A program made the position numbers and the translations under genes. Below the pieces are notes generated by a model. The model did no database searches, was not told where the DNA came from, and saw nothing but the letters and a program-made list of their open reading frames with translations. From positions 13,729,479 through 13,793,478 of the forward strand of contig JASSKH010000006.1 of assembly GCA_031763025.1 (NCBI GenBank): a DNA stretch of 64,000 nt. The letters run 5' to 3'. This document shows, one piece after another, positions 46,942-59,291 of the stretch. Positions within the stretch are counted from its first letter, which is position 1. Every line of letters begins with the position of its first letter. The stretch is from Macrocystis pyrifera. Taxonomy: Eukaryota > Sar > Phaeophyceae > Laminariales > Laminariaceae.

Positions 46942-47010
46942 CTACACATAAGGACCGCTTGGTTTTCATATTCATGTCTGAACGGGCCGTTCGTTTCCGC
47001 GCAGAGTGTT
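46942..47010. mobile_element. S1 mini-element
   Basis: CATAAGGACCGCTTGG to TTTCCGCGCAGAGTG. Confidence 0.5.
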
Positions 47011-47448
47011 GGGTTGGTTGTTATTGGTTGGTTGATCCAATATTTGAAGAAAGGTAAAGAGAGGCGTTTTTTGCCGCCGCTGGCCATCATTTCCGCGAGC
47101 GCCGTGTGGCACAGAGCACACAGGGGCAGCCCTCCTTCGTGAGACACATTGAACAGAAGAATGGGACATGCACGGATTGCGCTACGTGTCGGTAGCGGAT
47201 TCAAGAAAGATGCCTGGATGCGGACGCCTGGATGCGGCCGCAGTAATAACGCATTGTAAGAACACGTGATTTAATCGCGAAACGCAAGCAAACGCAAACC
47301 CATGTGCAAAGGAATATGCAAAAGCGCAAGAAAACGCCAGCAAACAAACGCGAGAAAATGCAAGCAAAAAAATGCAAAACAAAATACAGAGGAAAATGAA
47401 AACAGGAAAAAAAGGCTGGTTGCGCCTTGAACTGATTTTGTCATGTTA

Positions 47449-48301
47449 TTGATTGTACTCAGATACACGACATATAAGATCCATGGTAGATTGGGGAGTT
47501 CCACGCTGGAAAGGGATTCCGGCTGTAGGGTATTGAGATATCGGGGTAATGTGTGCCCACCAATGCCACTCGTCAGGTGGGAACCCTCTACTGCATGTGA
47601 GGCGAGTCAACTCGACAGCTCGGATATAATATAAGAGGAGTTCCGTGTTACTGTCTGGAGTCAGCCACACGTTCCCGTACCAGCTGCGCCTATACCTTTA
47701 GGGATCAATCAACACACTGGTGAGTACCGGACGATCTCTGGCATTTAATTTCTTGGCTTAATTTTATTTTTGATGAGTATGGCTACTGTAATCTCTTTCC
47801 ATGATTTGCATTAATTTCCTAAATAATAGAGGGAGCGGTTTGTGACGTATCATATACAGTAAGAGGATTGATATTCCCACCTTTTGCTGAGTTTGGCATT
47901 TCGAGTTGACATTTTTATTGAGATGTATCAGCCCTGCGATGTCGTACATTTTCATGTACAGAGCTGAGGGGAATATTGATCATGCACAGGAGCAGGGGGG
48001 ATATGAGTATGGTCGTGTATATTGAGTAGGGGGGATATTGATTGTACTCAGATACACGACATATAAGATCCATGGTAGATTGGGGAGTTCCACGCTGGAA
48101 AGGGATTCCGGCTGTAGGGTATTGGGATATCGGGGTAATGTGTGCCCACCAATGCCACTCATCAGGTGCAACCCTACACTGCATGTGAGACGAGTCAACT
48201 CTACAGCGAGGATGTAATATAAGAGGAGTTCCGTTTCATGTCTGGAGTCAGCCACGCGTTCCCGTGCCAGCTGCGCCTATACCTTTAGGGATCAATCAAC
48301 A
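47449..48301. mobile_element. TRIM-like LTR element fossil (two terminal repeats, no coding interior)
   Basis: Direct repeats 47449-47714 and 48037-48301 are about 265 bp each, roughly 95% identical by eye, with short inverted ends (TTGATTG / CAATCAA). The 322-bp interior has no gene-length frame. A purine-rich tract (GAGTAGGGGGG) stands just before the second repeat. Size and layout fit a terminal-repeat retrotransposon in miniature. Divergence between the repeats suggests it is not recent. A plain tandem duplication is the alternative. Confidence 0.5.
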
Positions 48302-48814
48302 TATCTGCTTTACGAGTACGCTCGTAGCGGATTACCTCTTCCTGTATTTACACCGAAAAACCATCGGTGAATCGTTTTGATACTTTTTCGATTCGGACGG
48401 ACACATGTTGACATACATCCTCCCCGGAGAGTCCCATAAAAACGGAGAAATTTTCCCGAAAATGTGAATGTGAGGCTGATGATCTCGTGGGGCTCTTTTA
48501 TGAGACGGTCGGTACCTTGGCATTAATAGTACTCTTGTAGCAGTGCTTCTATCTATGCCAGCCGTGTCATCAGCCTCGTCCGTGCCTGACGCGTGCACCT
48601 CGTATATGGTTTCTTTTTCTTAGGCTCCTCACCTGTCCCTTGAGCTTCATGCGTACATATTATACGGACACAAGTACGTGCCTCACATATCTCCAAAAGC
48701 TGTTTTTGTGATGCTGAGCCTACTTGTCGGGGAGGGTCTGACACGAATATTATAGTACATAGAATAACACGAAGAAACTCTATCCCAACGAAAACGAATG
48801 TCTTTAGTGCAGTT

Positions 48815-49250
48815 GTAGCGCCTCAGTCGGCATTCCAGCGATAAGGAGGCAGCCTTATTATAGGGTAGTTAGTGCCTCAGCCGCCATTCCAACGATAAGG
48901 AGGCATGCCTTATTATACCGTAGTTAGTGCCTCAGTCGGCATTCCAGCGATAAGGAGGCACGCCTTGTTATAGGGTAGTTATTGCCCCAGTCGGCATTCC
49001 AACGATAAGGAGGCATGCCTTATCATAGGGTAGTTACTGCCTCAGTCGGCATTCCAGCGATAAGGAGGCATGCCGGTATAGATAAGGGCCTCAGTCGGCA
49101 TTCCAACGGCAAAGCATATGCCTGATAGGGTAGTTAGTGCCTCGGCTGGTTTTCCAACGACGAGGCATGCTTTACCACAGGGTAGACATAGGGCCTCAGT
49201 CGGCATCCTATCGACAGGGCACGCCTCATTATTGGGCACCAAACAGGTAG
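48815..49250 (+). repeat. Minisatellite, units of about 66 bp
   Basis: Seven or so units with CCTCAGTCGGCATTCCA, GATAAGGAGGCATGCCTTAT and GGGTAGTTAGTG. Confidence 0.85.
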
Positions 49251-49326
49251 TAATAGCTCCTCGGTGCCCTTGAGGAGCCACATCAGTCAGAAATTGTTTG
49301 ACCCAACAAATGTGCGAAAATACTTA

Positions 49327-49432
49327 TTACGGGGGTCCATAGTTAATAGGACCTATGGCATACATAAAAGCCTATATATTTACCTATTTTCACTGACAAT
49401 ATTGGGTCCTATTTACTATGGTGCCCCCGTAG
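49327..49432 (+). mobile_element. M1 MITE copy
   Basis: Both ends present; directly followed by the tRNA-like tract at 49440. Confidence 0.85.
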
Positions 49433-49439
49433 TAGGGTA

Positions 49440-49790
49440 TTTACCTGCTGAGCTATAGGGGTAAAAGACCGATCGATTACCCAGCCCAGGGTAATCCTTG
49501 TAACCCTCTCCACCCCTCTCAACGGCGGGATCTTTGGGGCGTTGGTACCGAATACGGCGGTAACTGACCTACCCGCCTCGTTTCAATGCTCGGGGAACCA
49601 CAGGGAGATACGTGTGTTCAGGACACACGCGCAAGCGTTTCTATAAAAGGAAAATTCGAAGTGAGATTCGAACCCGTATCCTGCCATCGACGCCAAATGT
49701 GAAGGGTGTTACCTACTGAGCTGTACAAGGGGTAAAAGACCGATCGATTACCCGGCCCGGGGCAATCCTTGTAACAACGGTGAGAAAAAA
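49440..49790 (-). repeat. tRNA-like tract, possible tRNA-derived SINE
   Basis: On the minus strand, GTACAGCTCAGTAGGTAAC (A-box-like) and CGGGTTCGAATCTC (B-box-like) lie 45-50 bp apart at about 49730-49655. The T-stem pairs poorly, so it is not a working tRNA. A 60-bp segment with GACCGATCGATTACC occurs at 49470 and again at 49740, once per A-box. Confidence 0.5.
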
Positions 49791-49967
49791 AATCTCTCTT
49801 CAGCATTGTTGAAAGTTTTTCGTGTATATATTCATGCGTCAGAGAGCAAAGCGCGAGTGGAAGGATGCGCCAACAATTCAAGGTTTGAGGAGCCTACACA
49901 AAAACCTTTACATTCTATTAATCGTGTATTTTTATTTGGTCGTGATTACCATGTTCCCCGGTATCAC

Positions 49968-50431
49968 AACGTATATATTTTTGTCGCTGAAAAAAAAACG
50001 GCGGATGACCAAACAGTACCAGGTGTAATTGTTGCGCAGTACATAGATATAGGGCTGTGATGAGTCGGCAGGAGTTCACAACTAACAACTAATTCGTACG
50101 TGCCATTATCCAACGAACGGACTGCAGTCGGCAAGTCGGTTGACGAAGCCCGATGTGTGTGATGGCCAGCCGGCTCGCCAACTAAAGCGAGTATGATCGG
50201 ACCTTTCCGGTCGAGGGAAAACTTATGCCGCACTTCCAGCAAAGTACCGTATGGGAACCCAAGAAAGTCGGATATAGTCGGCACCTCCGGGAAACGGCTA
50301 CAGTGACCACAAGTCCGACTACTAGTAAGAGCTACTGCAGTAAGTACGTGAATTGACCCGTGCAGGACCCCGGTCCCGATTTGGGAACAAACTACTCGGA
50401 CTTTTGGGGACACACTATTACGGGGGTCCAT
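49968..50431 (-). other. Unassigned open frame, non-repetitive
   Basis: About 155 codons of mixed composition, e.g. RKGPIILALVGEPAGHHTHR. No recognised domain; it could be a remnant of a gene or element. Confidence 0.25.
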
Positions 50432-50570
50432 AGTTAACAGGACCTATGGCAAACATAAAAACCTATATATTTAGGTATTTTTACTAACAATATTTGGTCT
50501 TGTTTACTATGGTCCCCCGTAATAGTTGGGGTTCGAGTGGTTTACCCCCCGAAACGGGACTGTAGTACTA
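50355..50570. mobile_element. P1 foldback copy split by M1
   Basis: The left half 50355-50415 and right half 50523-50568 flank the M1 at 50418-50522. Confidence 0.65.
50418..50522 (+). mobile_element. M1 MITE copy nested in a P1 element
   Basis: It splits the P1 foldback at its centre; TA on both sides. Confidence 0.85.
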
Positions 50571-50675
50571 TTGCGGGGGTCCATAGTTAATGGGACCAAA
50601 TTTTGTTAGTAAAAATAGGTAAATATATAGGTTTTTATGTGTATCATAGGTCTTGTTAACTATGGACCCCCGTAA
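50571..50675 (-). mobile_element. M1 MITE copy
   Basis: It follows the right half of the same P1 element by a few bases, opposite in orientation to the previous copy. Confidence 0.85.
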
Positions 50676-51063
50676 TAGCTGCGTTAATGAAGTCGTACAA
50701 ACCCACAGCCCTACAGAACACAATTGCAGGGATATCGTGGCGTTCGGCTCACAAGGCACCGGCGCGGGGGGTGGGGGGAGGGGGGGGGGGACTTTGCAGA
50801 ACCAACTTGCCTGTATATCACCTACCCCTGGTGGCTAGTCGTAGCCGCACCGTCGAGGCTATAACTCGCCGCCGATCCTTGCAAATTTTGGTGAGTCGTA
50901 TGTTTGGTGGGCGCGCTGGATTGAGAAAATGTGAAAAAACAAAAACAAAAACAGAAACATAAACAAAAACAAAAAAGGGTAAGTTGCTTTCGAGGGAGGG
51001 AGGGGGGGTCAATTTCCAATTTTCTGTCGTGGTTTGACGTCTGTAGTGCAGCCGAAAAACTAA

Positions 51064-51172
51064 CCCTGTTAGCTGTAGGACTGCAGTCCCGTTTTGGGGG
51101 ACAAACCAGTCAAATTCCAAGTAATTTGTCCCCAAAACGGGACTGTGCTGTCCTAAATGGGTTAAGACCAAA
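51064..51172. mobile_element. P1 foldback element
   Basis: Family P1: palindrome of about 105 bp built on GGACTGCAGTCCCGTTTTGG and GACAAA facing TTTGTCCCCAAAACGGGACTG, closed by CCTAAA-GGGTTAA. This is the best copy. Confidence 0.75.
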
Positions 51173-51489
51173 AGCTTCTAGGAATGAACCACACGAAAAA
51201 ACAACTAAAGACACGCGCCAGAAACAGTCTTCTCGAGAGCTGCTGCTGCTGCTGCTATAAAACTACGAGCACAGGTGGTGCACGTATCATAAACCGCGAA
51301 ATCGAAGACTCGAGCGAAAGCACCGTATGCAGCATCAACTGCCGCTATAACCCATCGAGCTTTCGGCCCAAACCGCTTCGATCGAAACCAACGGCCGCCG
51401 GACCCAGATGAACACACCGTCACCGCCGCCAATCGCCCCAGACCCCCCCGAAAAGCGCAGGGAAATGAGGCACTGCTGTATGTAATATC

Positions 51490-52145
51490 CTTGTTTACAA
51501 AAGACCGCGGTTCGACCCCTTGACTGACCGCCCCCTGCACTACAAGCGGTATATTAATACCAAAAGAGACCCCCTTGACGCCGGTTTGACCCCTTGACCG
51601 ACCGTCCCTCTACACGACAACCAGCATCTCAACACCTTCGATTGCGGCCAAAACGACCACATGTTTGGTTCACATCGACCGTCTACGAGCTATAGAGCAT
51701 AGCCTGAGCGCCCAGGAGTATACGACTAGCAGTACGACTAGGATAAAACGCTGCGCCCGCGCCGTACGACTCCTTGCATTCAACCATTGTAACTTGGACA
51801 CCAACCATTGTATCATCCTCCTTACTATCCCGCAGTGGCCGTTTCTGTAATGGTCATTTTTTATCGCCAATTTTTTCCCCTCTGAAGTCCCAGGAGGGTC
51901 GAGATCGAAAGAGACTCCTTGACGCCGGTTTGGTCCCTTGACTGACCGCCCCTTGCACTAAAACTAGTATATTAAGACCGAAGAAGAGACTCCTTGACGC
52001 GGCGCGGGTTTCACCCGTTGACTGACCGCCCCCTACACCACGATCAGCACAATAAGATCAAAATAGACTCCTTGACGCCGGTTTGACCCCGTAACTGGCC
52101 GCCCCTATCTTAAATAGAGTAGTATTAAGGCCGAAAGAGGTCTTT
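51490..52145 (+). repeat. Degenerate tandem repeat of about 115 bp
   Basis: Units with CCTTGACGCCGGTTTGACCC, TTGACTGACCGCCCC and AGTATATTAAGACC. Related units occur inverted at 58190-58650 and once at 54805-54875. Confidence 0.75.
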
Positions 52146-52872
52146 CCGAACCCGAAAAGACTGTTCTCAAAATATATTCGGACGTGAAGTAGAGCAGGAT
52201 AAGCCATGCCCCCCCCGGCCCCGTCCATGGGGCATACCAGTATATGTAGCAGTACCATGCACGGCAGCACTTACTTTAATTTAAGGCAGTGGGGGGGGCA
52301 GGAATTTTGGCTCCTCGAATTTTACACGAAGCGTATTGAGAACGCTAGGTTTTCGACACTGAGGACAGGCGGTACGGTGTATCGGGGGTATAAAGCACCT
52401 GAATCTTGTGAGGCTCTTCGTGTAACCCTTTCACCACTGAAAAAAACTGGTCCCACGCTAAACCCCCAAGTAGTTTTTATAAATTTTGAAATACGTCAGC
52501 TGTGAGTTCGACTGACTAAATAGTTGATACTCAACTTTGCAAGCTGCGCAATACGTCTACAAAAAAAAAAAGTGAGGGTACAAATACGGAACGTTTTTTT
52601 TTTTTTTACCTCCAAACGAAACAAAACCTTCCTCACCCGAAAGTTGACGTTAGTTTCGGAAAAAGAATCAAGGTCGATAACCTCACGCTGACGAAAAAAA
52701 CAACCCCGTGGATTGAGGTATACGAAGAAAGAGAAAAAAAAAAAAAAACGAAGCTGTGACCACCAATCAAGACATTGGGTATAAATAAAGCTTACTCGTC
52801 CTGAGAAGCCCCGTCGACGGCGAATTTATTTCGGCCAAAAAGTACTGCGACCCTTCTTCTAGGTATGTGGTA

Positions 52873-52977
52873 TTACGGGTGACCACAGTAAATAGGACCT
52901 ATGGTGCACACAAAAACCTACATATTGACCTATTTTTTCTGACAATATTTGGTCCTATACACTATGGACCCCCGCAA
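52873..52977 (+). mobile_element. M1 MITE copy
   Basis: Both ends present with a few substitutions. Confidence 0.82.
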
Positions 52978-53309
52978 CAGCAAGCGTCTGAGGTTAGTGT
53001 AAAAATGGGACGCATCCTGCCAGTCCCACGAAAAAAAACAAAAAAAATGAAATGGACCGAACCTCCAGCGAACTAGCAGTGCTTCCCGACTGAACCCTTC
53101 CAGTGCTCTGCTCGCACAAAATACTCAGCACCACACGAATTCCAATAATTATGTGACCCGAAAAAGAAGAAGAACGAAAAAATGCCGTGGGTGCAGTTTT
53201 CTTGACGAAGGGTCGCGAAAAAATACTTCACACTGCTGTACTACCGCAATTACAACCACTGCGGGAAAAATGCTGACCCGCAACTGTCGACCGAGGGACT
53301 GCTGCGGCG

Positions 53310-53385
53310 GTGTCGGGGTCGAGTCGGATCGGGTCGGGTCGGGTCGGGTCGGGAGGGGGGGGGGGGGGGGTCGAGTCTGGGTCGA
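53310..53385 (+). repeat. R1-like GGGTC array beside a G-tract
   Basis: TCGGGTCGGGTCGGGTCGGG followed by 15-17 G. Confidence 0.6.
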
Positions 53386-54631
53386 GCGCGAGGAAAGAGT
53401 CCTGCATGCAGTGAATGAAACCTACCAACGTAAAGCTTAGTAGGGTATATATACTATGGGGTACAGGAGTACCAAAACCTGGTTGTTGTCATACTGGGGT
53501 GTGTACCCGGGTATCCTCTAGGGTACCCGGGTACCAAACCTGGCTGTTGTGATCATACTCGGGTATGTACCCAGGTAGACACCCGCAGAGCATTATAGAA
53601 CACGCTGTAAAAAATACACCTTTGAAAACTTACGCATATCCATCCCTCGGAGAGAGTAGCCAGGGTAGCACCTATAATACGGCCCTCTGGGGTAGCCGGG
53701 TGCTTGACCTGGTTGTCGTGTATCATACTCGGGCATGTACCCAGGTAGATACCCGCAGAGCGATGTAGAACACCCCACAAAAAAAAACACCTTTGAAACC
53801 TGCGCAGACTTCAGTACATCTACATCCCTGGCAGTGAGTAGGCAGGGTGCCGTCTACCAGGTATAATACTGTTGTATACTAATGCAGTACGAGTATACTT
53901 GGCATAATACTATATCCCTCTGGCCCAGAATATAATCGGATCGGACACTTCAACTCAATATGAAACGCGTCTTAGATTCCCGGCCAAGAGATGTACTACA
54001 ACACAGTAAGAAGTACAGGTCAAGCATGTGCCTGATACCAGGTGTACTACTTTCAATGAGAAACAGAGCAACGAAGGATAACTTTAGGCTGAGAGGCATA
54101 CAGGAAGAATACGAAATTCATTCCAGGGGCCGGGCCTCCGTCATACCGAACCAAGTTCGTGCGGGAGCGCACACTCCCAATTCTCAAAAAAAAAAAGTCC
54201 AGCGCACACCATACGAACCCCCTGGTTCTTACAAACAAATAGGCGTTTGTCCTGCGTCCTGCACCACCACCGCAATATACACATCGCCAACGGAAGAAAA
54301 ACAAAAGGAGGGACGACGACACCCTCCAACCAAATGTAACGACAAAAAGAACAGCAGAAGCAGCAGCAGCAGTAGCAGTCGAACCCCAGCAAAATCCATA
54401 AAGCAACCAGCAAAAGCGCTACCGTCAAACACTATCACCCGGGGTGGTAGGACAGCACACCCCCCTCGGATGAACTTTGGAAGGCGTTTTTCTCTTCGCA
54501 GCAGGGGACAGGGGATACGCCCAACTGAAAAAAAAAAAAACGCCGAGCGACGACGGAAGCGTCCATGGAATTATCCTGGCGATATCCTCGCAAAAGCCGG
54601 CCATCAGTTTCCGTGTGTGCGCTCCTCCTCC

Positions 54632-54632
<1 letters not shown>

Positions 54633-54711
<79 letters not shown>
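54633..54711 (+). repeat. C-tract of about 78
   Basis: Pure C run in the region downstream of ICMT, with no C1 body visible beside it. Confidence 0.9.
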
Positions 54712-55800
54712 TACTGGTTCGGGAGAAAATCGGCTATGAAATTTTTTTCCCAGGGAGTGTGTTATCTTATGACCCGTGTGATACGGTATGCGTAGGAGAT
54801 GGCGGCTTAACCCTTTGGCCGACCGTCCACCTACACTAAAAATAGTATAATAAGACCGAAAGATGCCTTGAGGCGCCCGAGGAGGCAGGTGTCCTACTCA
54901 TAGCATATTTTGAGTACACGTATATACTCGCACATAAAAACGTAATATTTAGAGCAAATATCGCGCGTGTCCCGCGCCCATTCCGACGACAGAGCGTATT
55001 GCGTTCCCACTTTCTCACGTACGTACAGCTCGTGTGCCCGATTCGAGCGGTGTATATCAGCTTCCTCCCTATCCCCCCCCCCCACCGGAGTAAAAAACGA
55101 AGCTCTCTCTAGCAACACCAACCGTTCAACATGGGTTAAGCCGCGAATGTGGCTCCAGCAGATGAAACCGCGCCAGCCAAAACATCCTTTGACGGTTCCC
55201 GTACAATAAATCCGACCCCCCCCCCCCCCCCCCCCCCCCATCCCCTCCCTTCTCCCTTCCCCTTGCGTCTTGGAAAACCCAGCGCTACGAACATATCTTC
55301 TTCCCTTTGCATCCTGGAAAACCCAGCGATACTAATATATCGATCGATCAAAGCCTGAACGGTCTGGTCAAGACACCTATCTTCCATCTTCCTCCCCGCA
55401 CCATGAAATGACTGCGGGAAAAGGCAACAACTAAAAACAAAACAAAAAACAATACAATACAACACAGCACAAAACCAAAAAAGCCAAACAAAAAAACACC
55501 ACAAAACAAAGCAGAAGGAAATACACAACGAAACAAGGCGGGGGAAAAAAAAAAAACGAAACAAAACACGAGACAAAACAAGAGACAGCAACACAAAATG
55601 AAACGAAAATAATTAGAGAAACTACTCGAAAATTCTGACCCAAACACGGCCGGTACGGGCACATCTGGAAATTCGGCCCTTGCTGCCACTGCCACTGCCA
55701 CTGCTGCTGCTGCTGCTGCTATTCTGGATGCGACAACCGCAGCAGCGCATAACCACCTCAATCCCGACCTCTCCCCTCACTCCCCACACGAACCCAACCA

Positions 55801-56222
55801 CTACCTGCCGTCCGAAAAAAACATTTCATCGCTCATGTTCCTAGAATCAGGACTGGAGGGCGCAGACGGGGGAGGGGATATCCCATTCCCTCCCCCCCCT
55901 CCACCCCCTCCTCCAGCCCCTCCGCGGACATCGTTCAAAGCGGTGCCTGCGCTCGCGCCTCCCCCGCCCCCGCCTGCGCCCCCACCCCCCGTCCCGATTG
56001 ATGGTCGTCGACGATTGGGCACGAACGGGATGCCCACGAACGTCTTCCTGGCGTACTGAGGGTACTGCTCTGGATAGAAACGCTCTAGCAGGGCTTCTTC
56101 GTACGGGATGCGTCGTCTGAAAAACGAGCTCGCGGCCGCGACGTATACGAGGAAGCACAGGGGGTTGCAGAGCAACAGCTGGAGGGAAAAAAAAAAAAAA
56201 GCCAAAACCAAAAAACGGGAGG

Positions 56223-56273
<51 letters not shown>

Positions 56274-56452
56274 CGTACTCATTTGTTGTCCGCCTTAAGT
56301 CGGGTGACTATTGACCACGCATCCTTTTCGACATGGAGGGGAGGGCGGGGGGGGGGGGGGGGGGGGGGGTACTCGATAGGAGAGATGTACTCGATCTTAT
56401 GCATGGCCGTAGTCGTATGACCATAGAGGGGGTACTCATTATCATGCATGAA

Positions 56453-56503
<51 letters not shown>

Positions 56504-57808
56504 CAGCGTAGGGTGGAAGCGAAATGCGAGGTGTTGGGCGAGTTGCGTGAAGGCTAAGCTACACCCTACCAAGGAACTGCATAAGAGGCGGACTTTCTTG
56601 CGCATGGATAACAGCGTCGAATATTTTTCTTCTGTTTTTCTGGTGTGACCAGGGTAGGGTGGCGGTGGCAGTGGTGGTGTTGGGGGAGGGGGGGTTGGTG
56701 GTTGTAGTGGTGGTGGTGGTGGTGGTGGTGGTGGTGTAAAATGAGCTTGCAGTCGCGACGACGGAGACGAGAAAGCAGAGGGGGGTCGCACAGCAAGAGC
56801 TGGTGGAAAGATGCGACATGCACGAGGGAGGGGACCAGGGTAGGGTGGTTGGGGTGTTTGGGCAGGAGGTCGGTAGTGGTGGTAGTTGGTGGTGGTGTTG
56901 ATGTTGGTGACGGTGACGGTGACGGTGGTGATGGCCGTCATGCCGGGTGTTGGTGTTGGTGTTGGTGGTGTGTGCAATACTTAGTATACGGGGGTTAAGC
57001 TGGTAAAATGGTAAAAGACGCCTTCATCTTCACAGACATTTGACCGACATACATGTGTTAAGTGTTATTCGTTTTAGGGAGCATGGTGTTGCTGATTCGC
57101 CGGCAGGTACAACGAGGTTGGCAGCCAAACTACCTAGCTATTAATAGTATCATGCAGTCGAGCAGAGCCGAGGAGAGTATCCTCGTGGCAGAGCAGAATA
57201 TACGAAGTAGTAGACTACAACAGCAGAGTAGAGCGGAGAAGAGTAGATACAAAAATATGGAGCAGAGTCTTGTAGAGTGGAGCAAGCAACATAAAACAAG
57301 AGTATTGTAGAGTCTTGCAGAGTAGAGTAGCATACAGTAAGTAGAGTACAGTGAAAGTAGAGTAGAGTAGAGTAAAAGTAGGGTAGAATACAGCAGTACA
57401 GTACATTACAGTAGAGTAGAGTAGAGTAGAGTAGAGTAGAGTAGAGAGACATACGGTTCGGTCAGGACCTCCGGCGACGCCACGAAATGTTTAGGGGTCG
57501 TACCACTAACCGACCGACAATGGAAACCTATGCTATCACGGGGGACAATAGTAAATAGGACCAAATTATGTGGGTAAAAATACGTAAATATATAGGTTTT
57601 TGTGTGTACCATCGGTCCTATTAACTTATGGTACCCCGTAATACGGACTTCGCCGACCTCTACGCACACACTGGTAGAAGAGTACTCCGGACATCGGTAC
57701 ACATTAATATAGTAAACCATAACTGGTACCTGGCACCAGGTTTACGCCAAACCAAAGATCTAGAAAAGAAAAACACGCACATAAACATACATGCACAACG
57801 AACAAAAC

Positions 57809-57847
<39 letters not shown>

Positions 57848-59260
57848 GATCGTGCACTCACTTGCGTACCCAGGCTCCACCAAAACCACCCAAAGTAGCT
57901 GGGATGTCTCAAGTACCTGTACACCCCCCGAGTGACGAGCTGATGCGATTCCTCTCTCTGTGCGACAGCAACGCCGACCCCACCGAAAGCGAGAGGCAAG
58001 GAGTTATTGTATCATCGCGGCGGCAACCGAGGGGGGCAAACATGCTATTACGGGGGTCCACAGTTAACGGGACCAAATATCGTTAGTAAAAATATGTAAA
58101 TATATAGGTTTTTATGTATACCATAGGTCCTATTAACTATGGACACCCCCGTAATACATAGCGGACCGTTTTGTTTTAGCACGTCAAGGCCTCCCTTAGT
58201 TGGCCTTAATATACAAGTTTTAGTGTAGGGGCAGTCAGTCAAGGGGTCAAACTGCGGTATCCTAGCATATTTGACACGCCAATACCTCTTTCGGCCTTCA
58301 CATACCAGTTTTATTGTAGGGGGGAGTCAGTCAAGGCGTCTCACGGCGGTTTTCTAGAATAATAATATACTAGTATTAGTGCAAGGGGCGGTCAGTCAAG
58401 GGGTCAAACCGCGTTCTCCTCTTCCATATCTGACACGTCGAGGCCTCTTTTGGTCTTAATAAACTAGTTTTCAGTCTAAGGGGAAGTCGGTCAACGGGTC
58501 AAACTGCAGTCCCGCAGCATCTTAATATACCATTTTTAGTTTAGGGGGCGGTCAGTAACAGCGGTCAAACTGCAGTCTCCTATTTATAGAAATATATTAG
58601 TTTTCGTGTAGGGGGCGGTCAGTCAAACTGCGGTCAAACTGCGTTAGGTTCCCTAGAACTAGGGGTGCAGGAGAATCGATAATGCGCGCGGTCAGGAAGC
58701 ACGACGAAAAAAAAAGGTAATGTCCTTGGGTGATCCTGCATGTGCTTCCATTCCACGCAGGGCGCCGCATGAAAAAAAAGCCAGCGCATTTACAGCAAAA
58801 CAAACGGCAATACCTCGCAGCGCAATTCGTAGCAGAAAACCAGCAACGGTAGCAATGGCAGCAGCAGTAGCAGTAGCAGCAGCAGCAGTAGTAGCAACAT
58901 CAGTAGCAGCAGTATCAGTACAAGTATCAGTATCAGTAGCACTAGCAGCAGTAGCGTGGCCACAACATTAAAATCGTTCTGAACCCGGTCCACTGCCAAC
59001 ATCGGTGCGTCAACCTTAGATCTTGAGCCTTTCGAGAGCGAGCTCGTTTCGGAGAGGTCGAAGCCACCATCGCCCCTACCCCCCCTGCCACCCACTAACT
59101 ACCTACCACTCACCACCGAACCGTTCAAATCCGAACCGGTACAGGTTCCACCGCAGCGCTTAGGCATAGTCCCCCACTACTCAGGGTAGTAGTAGTGGTG
59201 CTAATAGGAGTAGTTAGCGGTAGTACAAGCAGTAACAATTTCAGTAGTAGTAGTAGTAGT

Positions 59261-59291
<31 letters not shown>

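Noticed and set aside
47007-47204. Cys-containing minus-strand frame (LCALCHTALAEM)
   Set aside because: Short, no splice partner and no recognised domain.
53960-54739. 259-codon + frame
   Set aside because: No domain, ends in a homopolymer C run, and composition shifts along its length; not supported as a gene.
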